A DNA stretch of 64,000 bases, from positions 34,365,796 to 34,429,795 of the forward strand of contig NC_092629.1 in NCBI RefSeq assembly GCF_039555335.1. Reading direction: 5' to 3'. The notes below the pieces were generated by a model. The model saw only the letters and a program-made list of their open reading frames with translations, was not told where the DNA came from and made no database searches. The stretch is from Amphiura filiformis. Lineage: Eukaryota > Echinodermata > Ophiuroidea > Amphilepidida > Amphiuridae. The stretch's first letter is position 1, and every line of letters begins with the position of its first letter. Below are positions 22,110 to 34,800 of the stretch, in pieces. A program made the translations under genes and the position numbers.

Positions 22110-22686
22110 CAGACCGTAAAAGAATTAAGGTATCAGTTATGTTCACCCCTGTATACGCTTAACAAAGACAAACATGTCAAAATCAAACAAGCAGCCATTA
22201 CCCATACCCTTTAACTCCGATTTAAGACCTCATTTGTTGAAATTGGTTGATAATTAAAGAAACAGAGATTGAAAATTCAAGTAAAGAACAAAATCAAAAG
22301 TTCTAATGATGGAAGGCACTGTTCTACAATTCGCTTGTTCGAGAATTATGCTTTATGTTCAAATCAATAGGGTATCCTCTATGGGCGGGCTTTGGGTGAC
22401 AGCAGTGCTGAAAAAGGGGGGTCTTAACAGACCTACATACGTGTCATCTCCAAAGTGGGAGCCCCACCCTGGGAGGGCATCCAATGGAGCAATATGCAAC
22501 TTTTGAAGCTGCATATTCCTTGAGATTTTGGATCACTGTTTTCTTGACCCATTTCAATGAATTGAGGTCTTAAATCGGAGCTAAATGGTACACGTATTGG
22601 CTGTTGATTTTATTTTTGGTATATTTGTCTTTTTTTAGGACATACAGGGGTGAAAATAACTGGTACCTAAATTCTTTTGCTGCCTG
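22110..22686. mobile_element. 577-bp relative of the CAGTAAGCC element
   Basis: Ends CAGACCGTAAAAGAATTAAG and the inverse ATTCTTTTGCTGCCTG, with TA on both sides (22,108-22,109 and 22,687-22,688). It shares AGTTATGTTCACCCCTGTAT with the element at 19,483-19,989. Confidence 0.75.
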
Positions 22687-23218
22687 TAGTTTGATCTCTA
22701 CAGATGAGTTGACTTCTGACGTCAACGCCTGGCAGTATGCGCACGCATCATCACAATTTCCATTTTTTTTTTCCTTTCAGTATGCGCGCGCATCATATTT
22801 TGTTCAGGGCTCATGTTTTTAAAACTCCCGCCACATCACAATAAGGCTATTGAACAGTGTAGTGGTTGCATGGGGTTCACTCAAGCATATCGATATACCA
22901 GTCCCTTGCCTTTGTTGATAAACATTGAGGTCAACTCATCTATAGATATGACAGATAAAAAATTTAAACAAAGTCTAGAGATCTGTCCCTCTGTCATCTT
23001 AGAACTGTCCTCCAACATTTGGGTGTTGAGATTGTGCAGCCCGGGTGCTGAGATTGCAGCGCCATCGTTTGAGACGCGTTCCCGATGTCAATGACCGTGA
23101 GCTTGACAACGAGTTTTGTATAGTCTTACGTAGCAGGATATGTTTTGATTGTAATTTTGAGCAACTTCTCTTCAATGAAGCAGTATTTTCTGTGTATTCT
23201 TGGATGCATATCAAAAGC

Positions 23219-23932
23219 TTTCTATGTGAAAAGTAACATGTTTTTTACCCAAAATAATATTCACTACACAATGAAAAGCAATAGTGACCTTGATGAACGC
23301 GAGCTGTGTGGAGTCATGCTAAAATAGATCGTATAGTCTCACGCAAAGTCTACGCTTGGTCGTATTTCACGTAATGCGAATTATGCTGTGCCATATAGGC
23401 TGTGACTAAGACTGGCAGACCCAGCGAGTTATCGAAGGGACTAGAATTGACTTCTGATTAGGGGTACCCATAGTTTTTGTATCTTGGCGAGACTAAATTC
23501 AGGTCTATCATAACCATTTTTAGATGACCATTAGGAAAATGTCTATACAGTCGATTAACCCGAGAACATTTTTAATAACGTGGCGCTATTTCAGTAAAGT
23601 GACTGTTGGAACAGGGCAGGTTTGACAGGAAAACCCAGAAAAACTTGATCTCACGCAGGGAAAGGAACAAAATGAGTGAAAAGATGGAATAAATAAAAAT
23701 TCAGGCGGGTTTATGGAAGCACCTACAGCTTCAAAAAAATAATTTTAGGGTTAAAGAATATCTCAAGGTAATATAAACGTGGGTATAGAATTCTGAGTTC
23801 ACTAGTTCGAAATTGACGGCGATTTAAAGACAAATTTGGTCATTTTTAGCCAGTTTTCTGTTGCGTTTTGAATGGCCAAGTCTGCCGTGAATTCACTGAT
23901 TCTGAAATGTTACTAAAGGTTTTGATATGCAC
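23219..23932 (+). repeat. About 710-bp interspersed repeat, copy 1
   Basis: From TTTCTATGTGAAAAGTAACA to TTTTGATATGC it closely matches 35,607-36,315 in the same orientation, with a few small indels. No coding domain was seen. This copy lies just beyond the 3' end of gene A; the other is in its intron 6. Confidence 0.85.
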
Positions 23933-24276
23933 TTAGGTAAATTTTCAATTTTCAGTAAGTGTTTAATAAAATTAAGTTTCTGCTGATTGTAGATGTGTTA
24001 AAAACATTTAAAATTCACAAAAATAAAGTACCTTTTCAACATTTGAAAAAAATTGTGTAAAGCAGGCTGGAAACTGCATAACGGTGGGTGCAGCAAATGA
24101 CAATTTTAGTGCTTGAAAGTGTGCTCATCATGCGTGATGCACGGGTAAATTGCAGTAGCATTGCAGGTTTACACAATGGCAGGCTTCCATAGCTTATCTT
24201 TTATAAAGAGCAGTCATTTCCCGATCTTATTCATTCCCTGATATCACACACATTTGCATATTTTCATCTCTTCCTG

Positions 24277-24342
24277 CTAGAGCCATGCTTCTGGTCCATG
24301 TTGATTTTTGATGAGTGTGAATTTATCTATGATTTGTCCACC
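24277..24342 (-). CDS. ACP7-like: Gene A exon 12 (stop codon)
   Basis: Encodes GGQIIDKFTLIKNQHGPEAW, then Leu and TAG at 24,279-24,277. Acceptor TTTTCACAG. Identical in length (66 bases) to exon 12 of gene C, with one residue different (Q/L). Confidence 0.9.
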   Translation of the reverse strand, partial: GGQIIDKFTLIKNQHGPEAWL

Positions 24343-24445
24343 CTGTGAAAAAGAGTTTAGAATTGGAAAATAATAACAGCAACAAAAACAACAACAATAA
24401 CAATAACAGTGAATAATAACAACAATAACAACAACAACAATAATC

Positions 24446-24529
<84 letters not shown>

Positions 24530-25770
24530 AATAATATCGTAAACATTTTATAGTTAGCATAACAATTATGTGCTCATTATCGAGCGATTTTGAAAACATG
24601 CAAACATGAAGTGAGCTATCCACAAAAGTGTAAAGGGTTTTGAGCAAATCATCGATTTGCAGGTTAATACTTGTTCGTATATACCCAGCAAACACAAAAA
24701 CGTTTTAAAAAACGTTTTAAATAAGTTATATTTTGGCTTTTGGTTTAGGTAAAAACGTTTTAATAACATTAAAATGTCGGGTTATATAAAGGTCATGATA
24801 ACGTTTTAAAACGCTTTTGTATGAAAACACACTACAACAATATTTTTAAATGTTTTCAAAAATGTTATTGTAAACAAGTTTTGCAAACATTTTTGCCAAA
24901 TATTGTGTCAATACTTAAAATAACATTATGTTAAAATATTTGAACTCAGCAAACACAGAAATGTTCTCAAAATGTTTTTTTCAAAACCTTTTAATAACAT
25001 TTAAATGTCGGGTTATATAAAGGTTATGAAAACGCTTTTTAAAACGTTATTGAAAATATTTTGGGCAAACATTTTTCGCAAAATATTTTTTCAACCCCAA
25101 AATAACATTCTGTTTAGAATGTTTTGTATCAAGTTTTCAAGAATGCTTTTGGAATGTTATTAAAACGTTTTTATACCCTTTATATAACCCGACATTTAAA
25201 CGTTTTCTGTAAAACATTTTTGTTTGCTGAGCAGTAGATTGTCAAAAAATATTTTTTAAGATTATGAAAACGTTTTATACTCTTATTATACCCTTTATAA
25301 AACCCGACATTTAAACGTTTTCTGACAACCTTTTATAACCTTTTGCGAATGACGTCGAAAACGTTTTGTGTTTGCTGGGTAACTATGTGTATCAATGATT
25401 TGCTCAAAACCCTTTACACTTCTGTGGATAGCGCTCTTCATGTTTGCATGTTTTCAAAAGCGCTCGATAGTAAGCACATATGCTAGTAGCACATATAAGT
25501 AGGTGATGACACTGTCAATCGGGTTGGGTCACCCAGTTTTAAATACCGGTATTAACTGTTTTTTTATGCAGACATGTTCCATTCCTAGAACATGCTGCAT
25601 ACATTGACTGGTCTTTAAAAAATGCCAGTACAGTGGTTCACTGCAGTGCTCATCAGCATAGAACTGTTACTTTTGTGTTTCTTACAGTGATTGCAGCACT
25701 GCATAAGTCCAAAAAAGAAAAAAAAAACTTTAAGAAAGAAAGAAGGAAGGAAAAAGAAAAGAAAGAAGGA

Positions 25771-25830
<60 letters not shown>

Positions 25831-25832
25831 AA

Positions 25833-25884
<52 letters not shown>

Positions 25885-28800
25885 AGGAAGGAAGGAAGGA
25901 AGGAAGGAAAGAAAAAAGGAAAGAAAAAAGGAAAGAAAGAAAGAAAGAAATAAAGAAAGAAAGAAGGAAGGCAGGAAGGAAGGGAAAAGAAAAGAAAAGA
26001 AAAAAGAACAGAAAAAAGAAAAAGCAGTCAGCAAACATTACCTTATCATCTGAAACTTGTTCTGCATGTATATGAGTAGAATTTAATATGAAGAAGCGTG
26101 TATAGCCAAAGTCTCTGGTTTGGAATGCAGTGAATGATTTCGGTGGAAGTAGAATTGATTGTGGCTCCCGATTTCCCTGTAGCAAGAGATAGAAACAGAC
26201 AATAAATAGAGTTGCGAGAGGACAAGATGTTGATTCGCAAGAGAACAAGATGTTGATTCAGCTATCAACTAAGTCATTTTGACCAAATACGTCATACTTT
26301 TCAATCTAGTGGCATTTTTCGAACTGTATACTTTATTATATGATACACCCTGTATATGGGTAGAATTTAAAATGAATAAGCAGTAGCGTACGGTGGCTGC
26401 TCCTACCCCAGGGGGCTCACGCCCCCAAAGCCCCCTCAAAATATGTGCATGATAAGTGTGTATTATTGCCAAAGCCTGTAGCATATAATGCAGTGAATGA
26501 TTTCCTTGGAAGCAGACTTGATTGTGGCTCCCAAGATGAAAAGAAAGCCATATATTATTGATAAGTGAAGTTAGGCCTCGTCAAAATGGTCCAACCTGTG
26601 ACGACACATTTTAAGAGTCTGACAACTATGTCTTACCGAAGAGCCTGGGGCCTCATATGACTTAACACAGAGCCTGGGGCCTCATATGACTTACCACAGA
26701 GCCTGTAACACAGGTGCCGTAATGTTTTAAAAGCATCGCAGCATTGCATCGCGCTGTGATGTAGAATTTGAATGGCACTTTAGGATTTGTGTATGGGGGC
26801 ATGATATGACTTACCGCAGATCCTGTGATGCAAAAGTGGCTTAGAATTTGTACATGAGGCATATAACATGACTTACCGCAGATCCTGTAATAATATGCAC
26901 AGGTGCCTTTGGGTTTGTGTATGGGGCATCCATGCTGCCATTGTAAACCTGAAGTGTAAGAAAAAAACTGAGTTCAGGCACAGTGACCATAATAAACTTG
27001 ACTCAAGCATAATCATGATAATGGTTACGGTTGCTCAAATTTTTGCCCTAATGAAGCACACTAAAAGTAGTTTAGAGGTTACGGTAACTGGATTATTTTT
27101 TGTTCTACAGAATTATTGTGTCCAAAATTTATGCTGCGTGGTCATCTGATTGACCAAGCATCGACAATCGATTGAGAGGTTTTACCAAACGTTCTGACAT
27201 CAGTGACTACAACTTACAAGACAAGTAATGCAAATACCTTTATTTAACCAAAAACAACTGCTTTTCTGATGATGCCATTTGTACTAAAAGTCCTATCTTT
27301 GGAATTCTTTAGATAAAACTATAAAACCTGTTTTACATTTTAGCATTCATTCAAAATGGTAAAAAAAACTGCTTGCTGTAATCTTGTAATGTGATTCACC
27401 GGTTATACAGGGATGGTTTAGAGTAACCTGTTATTCAGCACTCTGCAGAATTCATAAGGATATGATTTACCTTGTTATTATATAGAGGCCACATCCTTTC
27501 ATAGCTGTGTTCATGAGCCCCAATATATAAATCAACACCTAAGAAAACAAATTCAAGCATACTTATAATCACAGTGTATGTATAGCTTAACATAATGTGA
27601 CATAAATTCGTCGCTGTTTTGACAAACTGTTGTATGACGAAAAATGCAGTTTAGAGAAAATCACATTTTAAGTTTTTCCAATTTTTGAAGACCCACTGGA
27701 GAGTCCCAAAGTAAAATGTGTTTATTATTATCAAAGAATATAATCAATAATATATCTGTCTTTGTTCTAAACATAATACAAACTTTTTATTCATTCATTA
27801 ATTAGAAGTAATTAATCTGCAAACTCATACGACAGTATGCCAAAATAATGCACAATTTGACAACCTATGTATTAATAATGATATGTCATGTGATACGACA
27901 GTATGTCAAAATAATAGGCAACTGCAGTTACACAGTGGCCTATGGCGACGTCCATAAAAACCATGTCGTATCACACTAATTAGTGCCATATCTCATTAAC
28001 TAATTACATTTAGGTCTCAAAACTTTGCAAATATAATAGAGTTTCATTCACAGATTTTGAAAGTTTAGATAACTCATTTTGCACAAAAATCGTCATACGA
28101 CAGTATGTCAAAACAGCAACGAATTATATGATCTATTCAGACCAAAGTCAGCAATAATAAAATTGAGATATAGGCAAAAATATAGAGCAAAAGTACAATA
28201 AAAATACAAGTGTGCCTTAGATGTGATGTTGAAAATCATGGTAATAACTCAATTTTCAAAATGTCCCACTGACTTTTGGTCTGAGCAGATCAGATCATGT
28301 CACATATAACCCTTTGAGAACTACCTGCACACTAAAAACTACGGGGTTATATAAAATAGTTTCTGTGGTAATTTTGAATTGACCACGTTTGGGGTTGTTT
28401 TGACCCTTCAAGGGGGTTGTACTGTTTTAATTTGACCACATTCACGAGGTCATTTTAGCCACGACGAACGTGGTCAAAAACTTAGTGGTCATTTTGCCGA
28501 TACCGTCGCGCATTGATATCAGTTTCAATCTTCCGCTTTGAAAATTTCAATTCATAAAATGAGTTTAAACATGAGCTGCAATTAATGTTTTTTGATTAAT
28601 AAATAAAACTATTTTTTTGACCGAAGTTGCCCAATTTCTCAACTTTATAATGACTTGCATTCCGGAACTATTTGCACACTGCAAATCACACAGTGTGCAT
28701 CGGCTTCCCACGTCACATCAGCACCATATTTGTTCTGATTGTGCAGCTCAGCGGATTGTCGTGTGTACTTGTCTGCATGATGGAATATGAAAAGTTACTT

Positions 28801-31800
28801 GAAAAGTGAGACTGCAAGGATGCATGCACGCAGATTCATTCCAATTTCATGCCGTCATGGCCAGGTGTCTTGGCTGCAATTGTTATAAGCTTATATCATG
28901 TAAGCTTATAATGCGTGAACTGTCATAGGCGATGACTGACTGCGTGTGAGTGTGATACACTGATGCATTTTACATTTTGCTGTTTATCATTATGTAATGC
29001 TTGCTCTGTGCAGAAACACACTTATGTCCTGGTGGGACCAGCATCATGACCATACTAAAAAAATCCAAACAACCCCTAAATGTGGTTAGTTGAGTAACCC
29101 TATTATAAACAACCCTTTCAAATGAGTCATTTCATTTGACCCCGAAATGAGGTCATTAAGTAACCCAATAAGGCAACCTTTTTGAAGGGGTCATTTCATT
29201 TGACCCCGAAATGTGGTAATATTTTGACCCCAATGGGGTTACTATTTGACCCAAACACGTAGCCATTGCAATGACCCTGACCAATGGGGTCAAAATGACC
29301 CCGTCCGTAGTATGGTGTTTAGTTGATAACTAGGCTGGGGTCAAAAATGACCCCGATTGGGTCATTTTTTGACCCCGTAGTTTTAAGTGTGTGCCTATTG
29401 GTCAAAAAGAAGTTTTCATTATCAATTGGACCAATCTGCAAAGTTAGAATAATTTCACCACCCAAAAAAATTGTGGTGATTATATTTGCAAAGCTCCATT
29501 CTGATTGGTGATTAAAGTGAAGATATCAAGTAATTGACCAATCAGAGGCAATGTTAGATCAGCAGGTAGTGCTCAGGGGGGATAAGGGCTTCCAAATGAG
29601 GCAATTGATTTCCATGACTACCCAGCAAACACAAGACGTTTTCGACATCATTCGCAAAAGGTTATAAGAGGTTGTCAGAAAACGTTTAAATGTCGGGTTA
29701 TATAAAGGGCATATTAAGAGTATAAAACGTTTTAATAACCTTAAAAAACATTTTTTGATAATCTACTGCTCAGCAAACAAAAATGTTTTACAGAAAACGT
29801 TTAAATGTCGGGTTATATAAAGGGTATAAAAACGTTTTAATAACATTCAAATAACATTTTTGAAAACTTGATACAAAACATTCTAAACAGAATGTTACTT
29901 AGGGGTTGAAAAAAATATTTTGCGAAAAATGTTTGCCCAAAATATTTTCAATAACGTTTTAAAAACGTTTTCATGACCTTTGTATAACCCGACATTTAAA
30001 TGTTATTAAAAGGTTTTGAAAAAAACATTTTAAGAACATTTCTGTGTTTGCTGGGTTCAAACATTTTAACATAATGTTATTTAAGTATTGACACAATATT
30101 TGGCAAAAATGTTTGCAAAAATAGTTTACAATAACATTTTTGAAAACATTTAAAAATATTGTTGTTGTGTGTTTTCATACAAAACGTTTTAAAATGTTAT
30201 CATGACCTTTATATAACCCGACATTTTAATGTTATTAAAACGTTTTTACCTAAACCAAAAGCCAAAATATAACTTAATTAAAACGTTTTTAAAACGTTTT
30301 TATGTTTGCTGGGTATGCATTTGACACAAAACTAAATACAGCACCAGCATTTCATCATGCTCACTGCATTTAAAGGCCCATTCAGTGATTTGCTCATCCG
30401 GACGATCGTAAAAATCATCAAAATTCAGATTTTGTTACCTTTGTAATTGGCATAGATGTGCTAACATAGCCTGCTAGTGGTTCGGTCGAAAGCCGTGTAT
30501 TTTAGACAAAATAAAGCATTTGCATGATTCTGGACTTTTGATACTGACAGTACAAAAGTCCGACTCGAGATCGAAAAGAAGCTCACTCTCCACGCACCAA
30601 CACGCGTTATGTATTGTTTCTACTACTTATTACATCAGTAGCTACTATTTTAAACAAAATACACAATTTTAACTGTTTTTCATATTTGAATTGACCGTTA
30701 GTTTGCCTCGGTGACCTTAAATTGCTTATTTTGTTTTCTACTACAAAAATTAAGCGTCTGTTTTAAATCAATTTAGACTCTACTTCCCCGTGTTAGAAAC
30801 ACTGGACTAGGAAGTTTTTCCAGTCGATTGGTGGCGCACTGTACGAAAATCTCGATTTTCTCGAGTCGATCTGAGTTGAAGTAGAAAACCTTTCTAAAAC
30901 TTCTGTTTTTGACTAATTTGTCGATGTATTCAGGGGAAAAGTGGTTTAATGAAATTCTGTAGACTTATTCTTTATTTCTAAGCAACTCTGACAAATTTCC
31001 ATTTTTTTAAATGTTCCTGTGAAATCACTGAAAGGGCCTTTAAGCAGTCAAGTATATCACAAGACAACAATCAATAATCCATAAATTATGTGTCAAACCA
31101 ACAGTAGTTTGATATTTAGTCCGCACACTCAATCTTCTCGATTCCTTCAGCATGCAAAATTAAAATAATAAAGAAGGAGTTCCAAAATGCTACTTTAAAG
31201 CTGTATGATTTGCATTACTGTAATTGTTCAGAGGTTTTGATCAATTTTGTGTATGTATGTCATGGAACTATCTACATGGTATAATTTAGTTCACCTCAAG
31301 TTCGGTAGTGATGTATATGCATATTTCGCTGGGCATAGTACTGAGTGCCCATGTAAGGTTAATATGGCAGAGCATACACTCACGCGTATAAGTTTTTGTC
31401 AGCACGCTTGTGGCGCAAACATGAAAAAACACTGACGTCACTACCGAACTTGAAGCAAATCAATATATTATACATAAACTAAATACACTCATTTACAGGA
31501 AGGTTTTAAAGTAACACACAAAAGTGAAAATTTGAGCAAAATTTCAGCATACTCAACATTTTGAATGCTAATAAGACTTTTGTAACTCAATTGTCAGAAT
31601 TAAATGAATGATTAGAATTGAGCTGTTTCATTTGGCAGAACTTCATAATATTTTTTTAATCCCGAATCATTTGTGCTGTATATTTTTCTGTATAATGGGA
31701 AGTATTTAGTTGCTCATGTAATCAGAGATCAGAAACTGCATGCCAATTAAATGCATAATGTATGATTTGCATAAAGAATAGATTCCTATTCAAATGTTAG

Positions 31801-34800
31801 TTGTCACTCAGCAGATCACATTGTCCCCTTTTAATTTCGAGCTAAACAAATGAGGTAAAACAAAGAAAATTGCTATTTCATTCCAGTGCTTACAATGCCT
31901 GTATTAGCTTGCTGATGGTATTATTATCATGAATATTGGTGGAGCCTCAAGCAGCTGGGATGTACAAACAAGACGTAAGACAAATAGCGATATACACACA
32001 GTTTATTATGTCCAGACGTGAGACGAATAGCAATATGCACACACTGATTCAATGATCTATACACATGAATAAAACCGGAGATCTCGAGATTTAATATAAA
32101 AACTTAAATTTTACTGTAATTACAGCACTTCAGGTGTTTCACGTGGTATTAGACTTGACTGTACACCACTAGGCAATAAGTGGGCATTACAATCATGCAA
32201 AAAGTAGCAATTTGAGTAGCAAAAAATGAGGGCGTTGCTGTGGAACAAATCACACATTGTGGCTTTTCTAGGATTTACATATTACATTGAGTACTATACT
32301 ATTATACTTACCATATTTGTAGAAAAGGTCTTCAAATGCTTCTCTTGTCTGCATAAAACAAAATAAAATTGTTATGCTAAGGACTGTCAATGTCAGGATT
32401 TAAAACAATCAATATATGCGATGCAATCAAGCTAAATGAGTCTGATGTCAATCAAAATCATAATTCAGTTTTCATTTTCATTACATGAGCCATTCTCAGA
32501 GCTTTATTTTGCTGAAAACCCCATCATAATTATAGATACAGTTCAATAGATATGGCCATTTCAGTGTTGCTCTGAACAATAAATTAAAAAGGAAGTTGAA
32601 TAATATTATTGGCTATATCTCAAAACCAATATTTCCGACATCCAACTCACCTTGCTTGATCAAATCACATATAGGCCACTCAATATCCATACTTATCAAT
32701 CGATTTTCCTTCCAATTTTACTCATATTTTCTACATTCATCGATACATAACTTACCATCTGCTATTAGTTCATCTCTCAGTTTTTTGATTTGTTGCTGGC
32801 ATGGAAAACCTTTCTCCTTGGAACCCCAGTAGTACAATATCATCACATGACCTAGGACACCTCAATTTCAGCTTTTCCCCCAAATTTTCCATACTTTTTT
32901 TTCATTACCAGGGACTTGGATAAAAAGATTTTCTTCAGAAAGTGATATCGGCTATATCAATATTTTTGGATTGTCGACTAATTGATGATTATTGATATAT
33001 CGACAGTCCTTAGTCCAGACTATAGGATTCCACAATCTACAATTGATAACAAGAATTTGTCTTTAAAAAGACAAAGTTCACGGATCAGGTGTATATTACT
33101 CTACTTTGGTCTAACTTTCAATATTACTAGCGGGTAGTCGGTACCCGCGCCCCGCGCGGGCCCCCACTAGATGAGTAAACAGGAGCGGTTAGTAAACGGG
33201 AGCGGTTAGACGATGGAAATGGTAATCATGGCAATTGGTATCGATTTAACAGCTCAATTAATTATTACGTGGTCAGTGTTGCCTCCATTTTGCAAATGAT
33301 TTCCTTTAGCATATAATCTTTTGCGTAATTTTTGTACCAAACACCCTTTTGACTTATTTTTTCTCTGTATTTCCTTTTTTTTTCAGTTACTCTCTCTATC
33401 TCTTTCCATTTCTTGCTTTCCCGTTATTTTGTTCCATTTCTCTCCTTTTAATTTTCTTGCTTGTTCCCTTTCTTTCTCTTTTTCTGTCTCTCTCCCTCCC
33501 TTTCTTTCTTTCTTTCTGTCTGTCTTTTCTTTGTCTTTCCCTTTCTTTCTTTTCGTTTCTCTCTCCCTTTCTCTTTTTCTTTCCCTTTTGTTTCGTTCTC
33601 TTTTTCTTTCTTTCTTTTCTTTCTTTTTTCTTTCTTTCTTTCTTTCTTTCTGTCTTTCTTTGTCTTTTTTTGTCTTTGTCCATCTTTGTCTTTTTCTGTC
33701 TTTCTGTCTGTCTTTCTTTCTGTCTTTCTTTCTATCTGTCTGTCTTTCTTTCTGTCTGTCTTTCTTTCTGTCTTTCTTTCTTTGTCTTTCTTTATTTCTT
33801 TCTTTATTTCCTTCCTTCCTTCTTGCCTTCCTTCCTCTTTTTTTTACCTCGCATAAATCCTGGAGTGGGGAATAAATTCCCCCCATTTTTTGGTAAGGGC
33901 ATGGTCTATACAATCACCTCCATGTTGACGCATGTATGTGGTTTCTTTCTTTCGTTCGTTCTTTCTTATAAATTTGTTTCTGTTTCATCAAGTAGCTATA
34001 GGCCTATAGCAACATTGGGTTTCAAGAAGGTTGAGTTATACATGCCGGTGGTATGGGTGGGGGATAAATCACCCCCCAATATTGTGATCGATTATCGGCA
34101 AGTTCCTCTTTAATAGTATAGATTATACTAACCCACAGATACTAACCTACTCTGCACTGATTTAACAATAAATAAATGAATTGAGGCATAAATGATACTT
34201 CCATCTTGACTCATCTTGAATTAACTAACAGTGTTCAATTAACTCTAGAGAATGGGTTTAATTTTGTGCGCTGTAGTTATATTCTGAAGTAAATCGCCTA
34301 TTGCACCTTATCACTAAATAAATAAAATTATAGCTAATTATACTGACCATGGTGACCTGCTTAACCAATCAGTTATGCGTATTGTCAGCATGTGATTGCT
34401 ATAAGCCAATTGAAAACATGTTTAATAAAAAAGGCTAAAATTTCCTACACATGAGCAGTCTCACTGGAGATTAAATGTGCTAAATTGTAATTGTCATGGA
34501 GAGCAGGATTAGATAAAGGCATACAAACGAGGGTATGAGATATTAGGAATTATTTCCTAGTCTCTTAACCACAGGGGTGGTGGATTACAATAGTTATTCA
34601 AGACACACAGTGTGTAAGGGATAAACTGTGCATATGAGATGTGGGTGCAAACGGTTTTAATGTTCACTGGTGTGAACAAAAAAGACATCTTTTTTATCAA
34701 TAAAAATATAAGGCTGAAAAAAAAAATGTGGGAAAAGAAGGGAAAGTCAGATCAAACTGTCTCGGCATTATAAGCTGCAATTGCTATCACAACTTAACTA

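Larger units (their letters stand above)
15834..24276. other. Intergenic region between gene B and gene A
   Basis: No coding region was recognised. It is largely filled with small DNA transposons listed separately. Stretches without a recognised element are 15,834-16,500, 17,050-17,600, 17,800-18,450, 18,960-19,415, 20,180-21,410 and 23,935-24,275. The promoter of gene B should lie in its left part, but no convincing TATA or initiator element could be fixed because the first exon is unknown. Confidence 0.55.

Noticed and set aside
25615..26248. Lys/Glu-rich and Phe/Ser-rich frames over the GAAA tract
   Set aside because: Pure microsatellite translation; only 26,042-26,176 on the minus strand is a real exon.
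33321..34113. 254-codon frame rich in Phe, Leu and Ser
   Set aside because: Low-complexity CTTT/CTGT tract within intron 7 of gene A, open on both strands.
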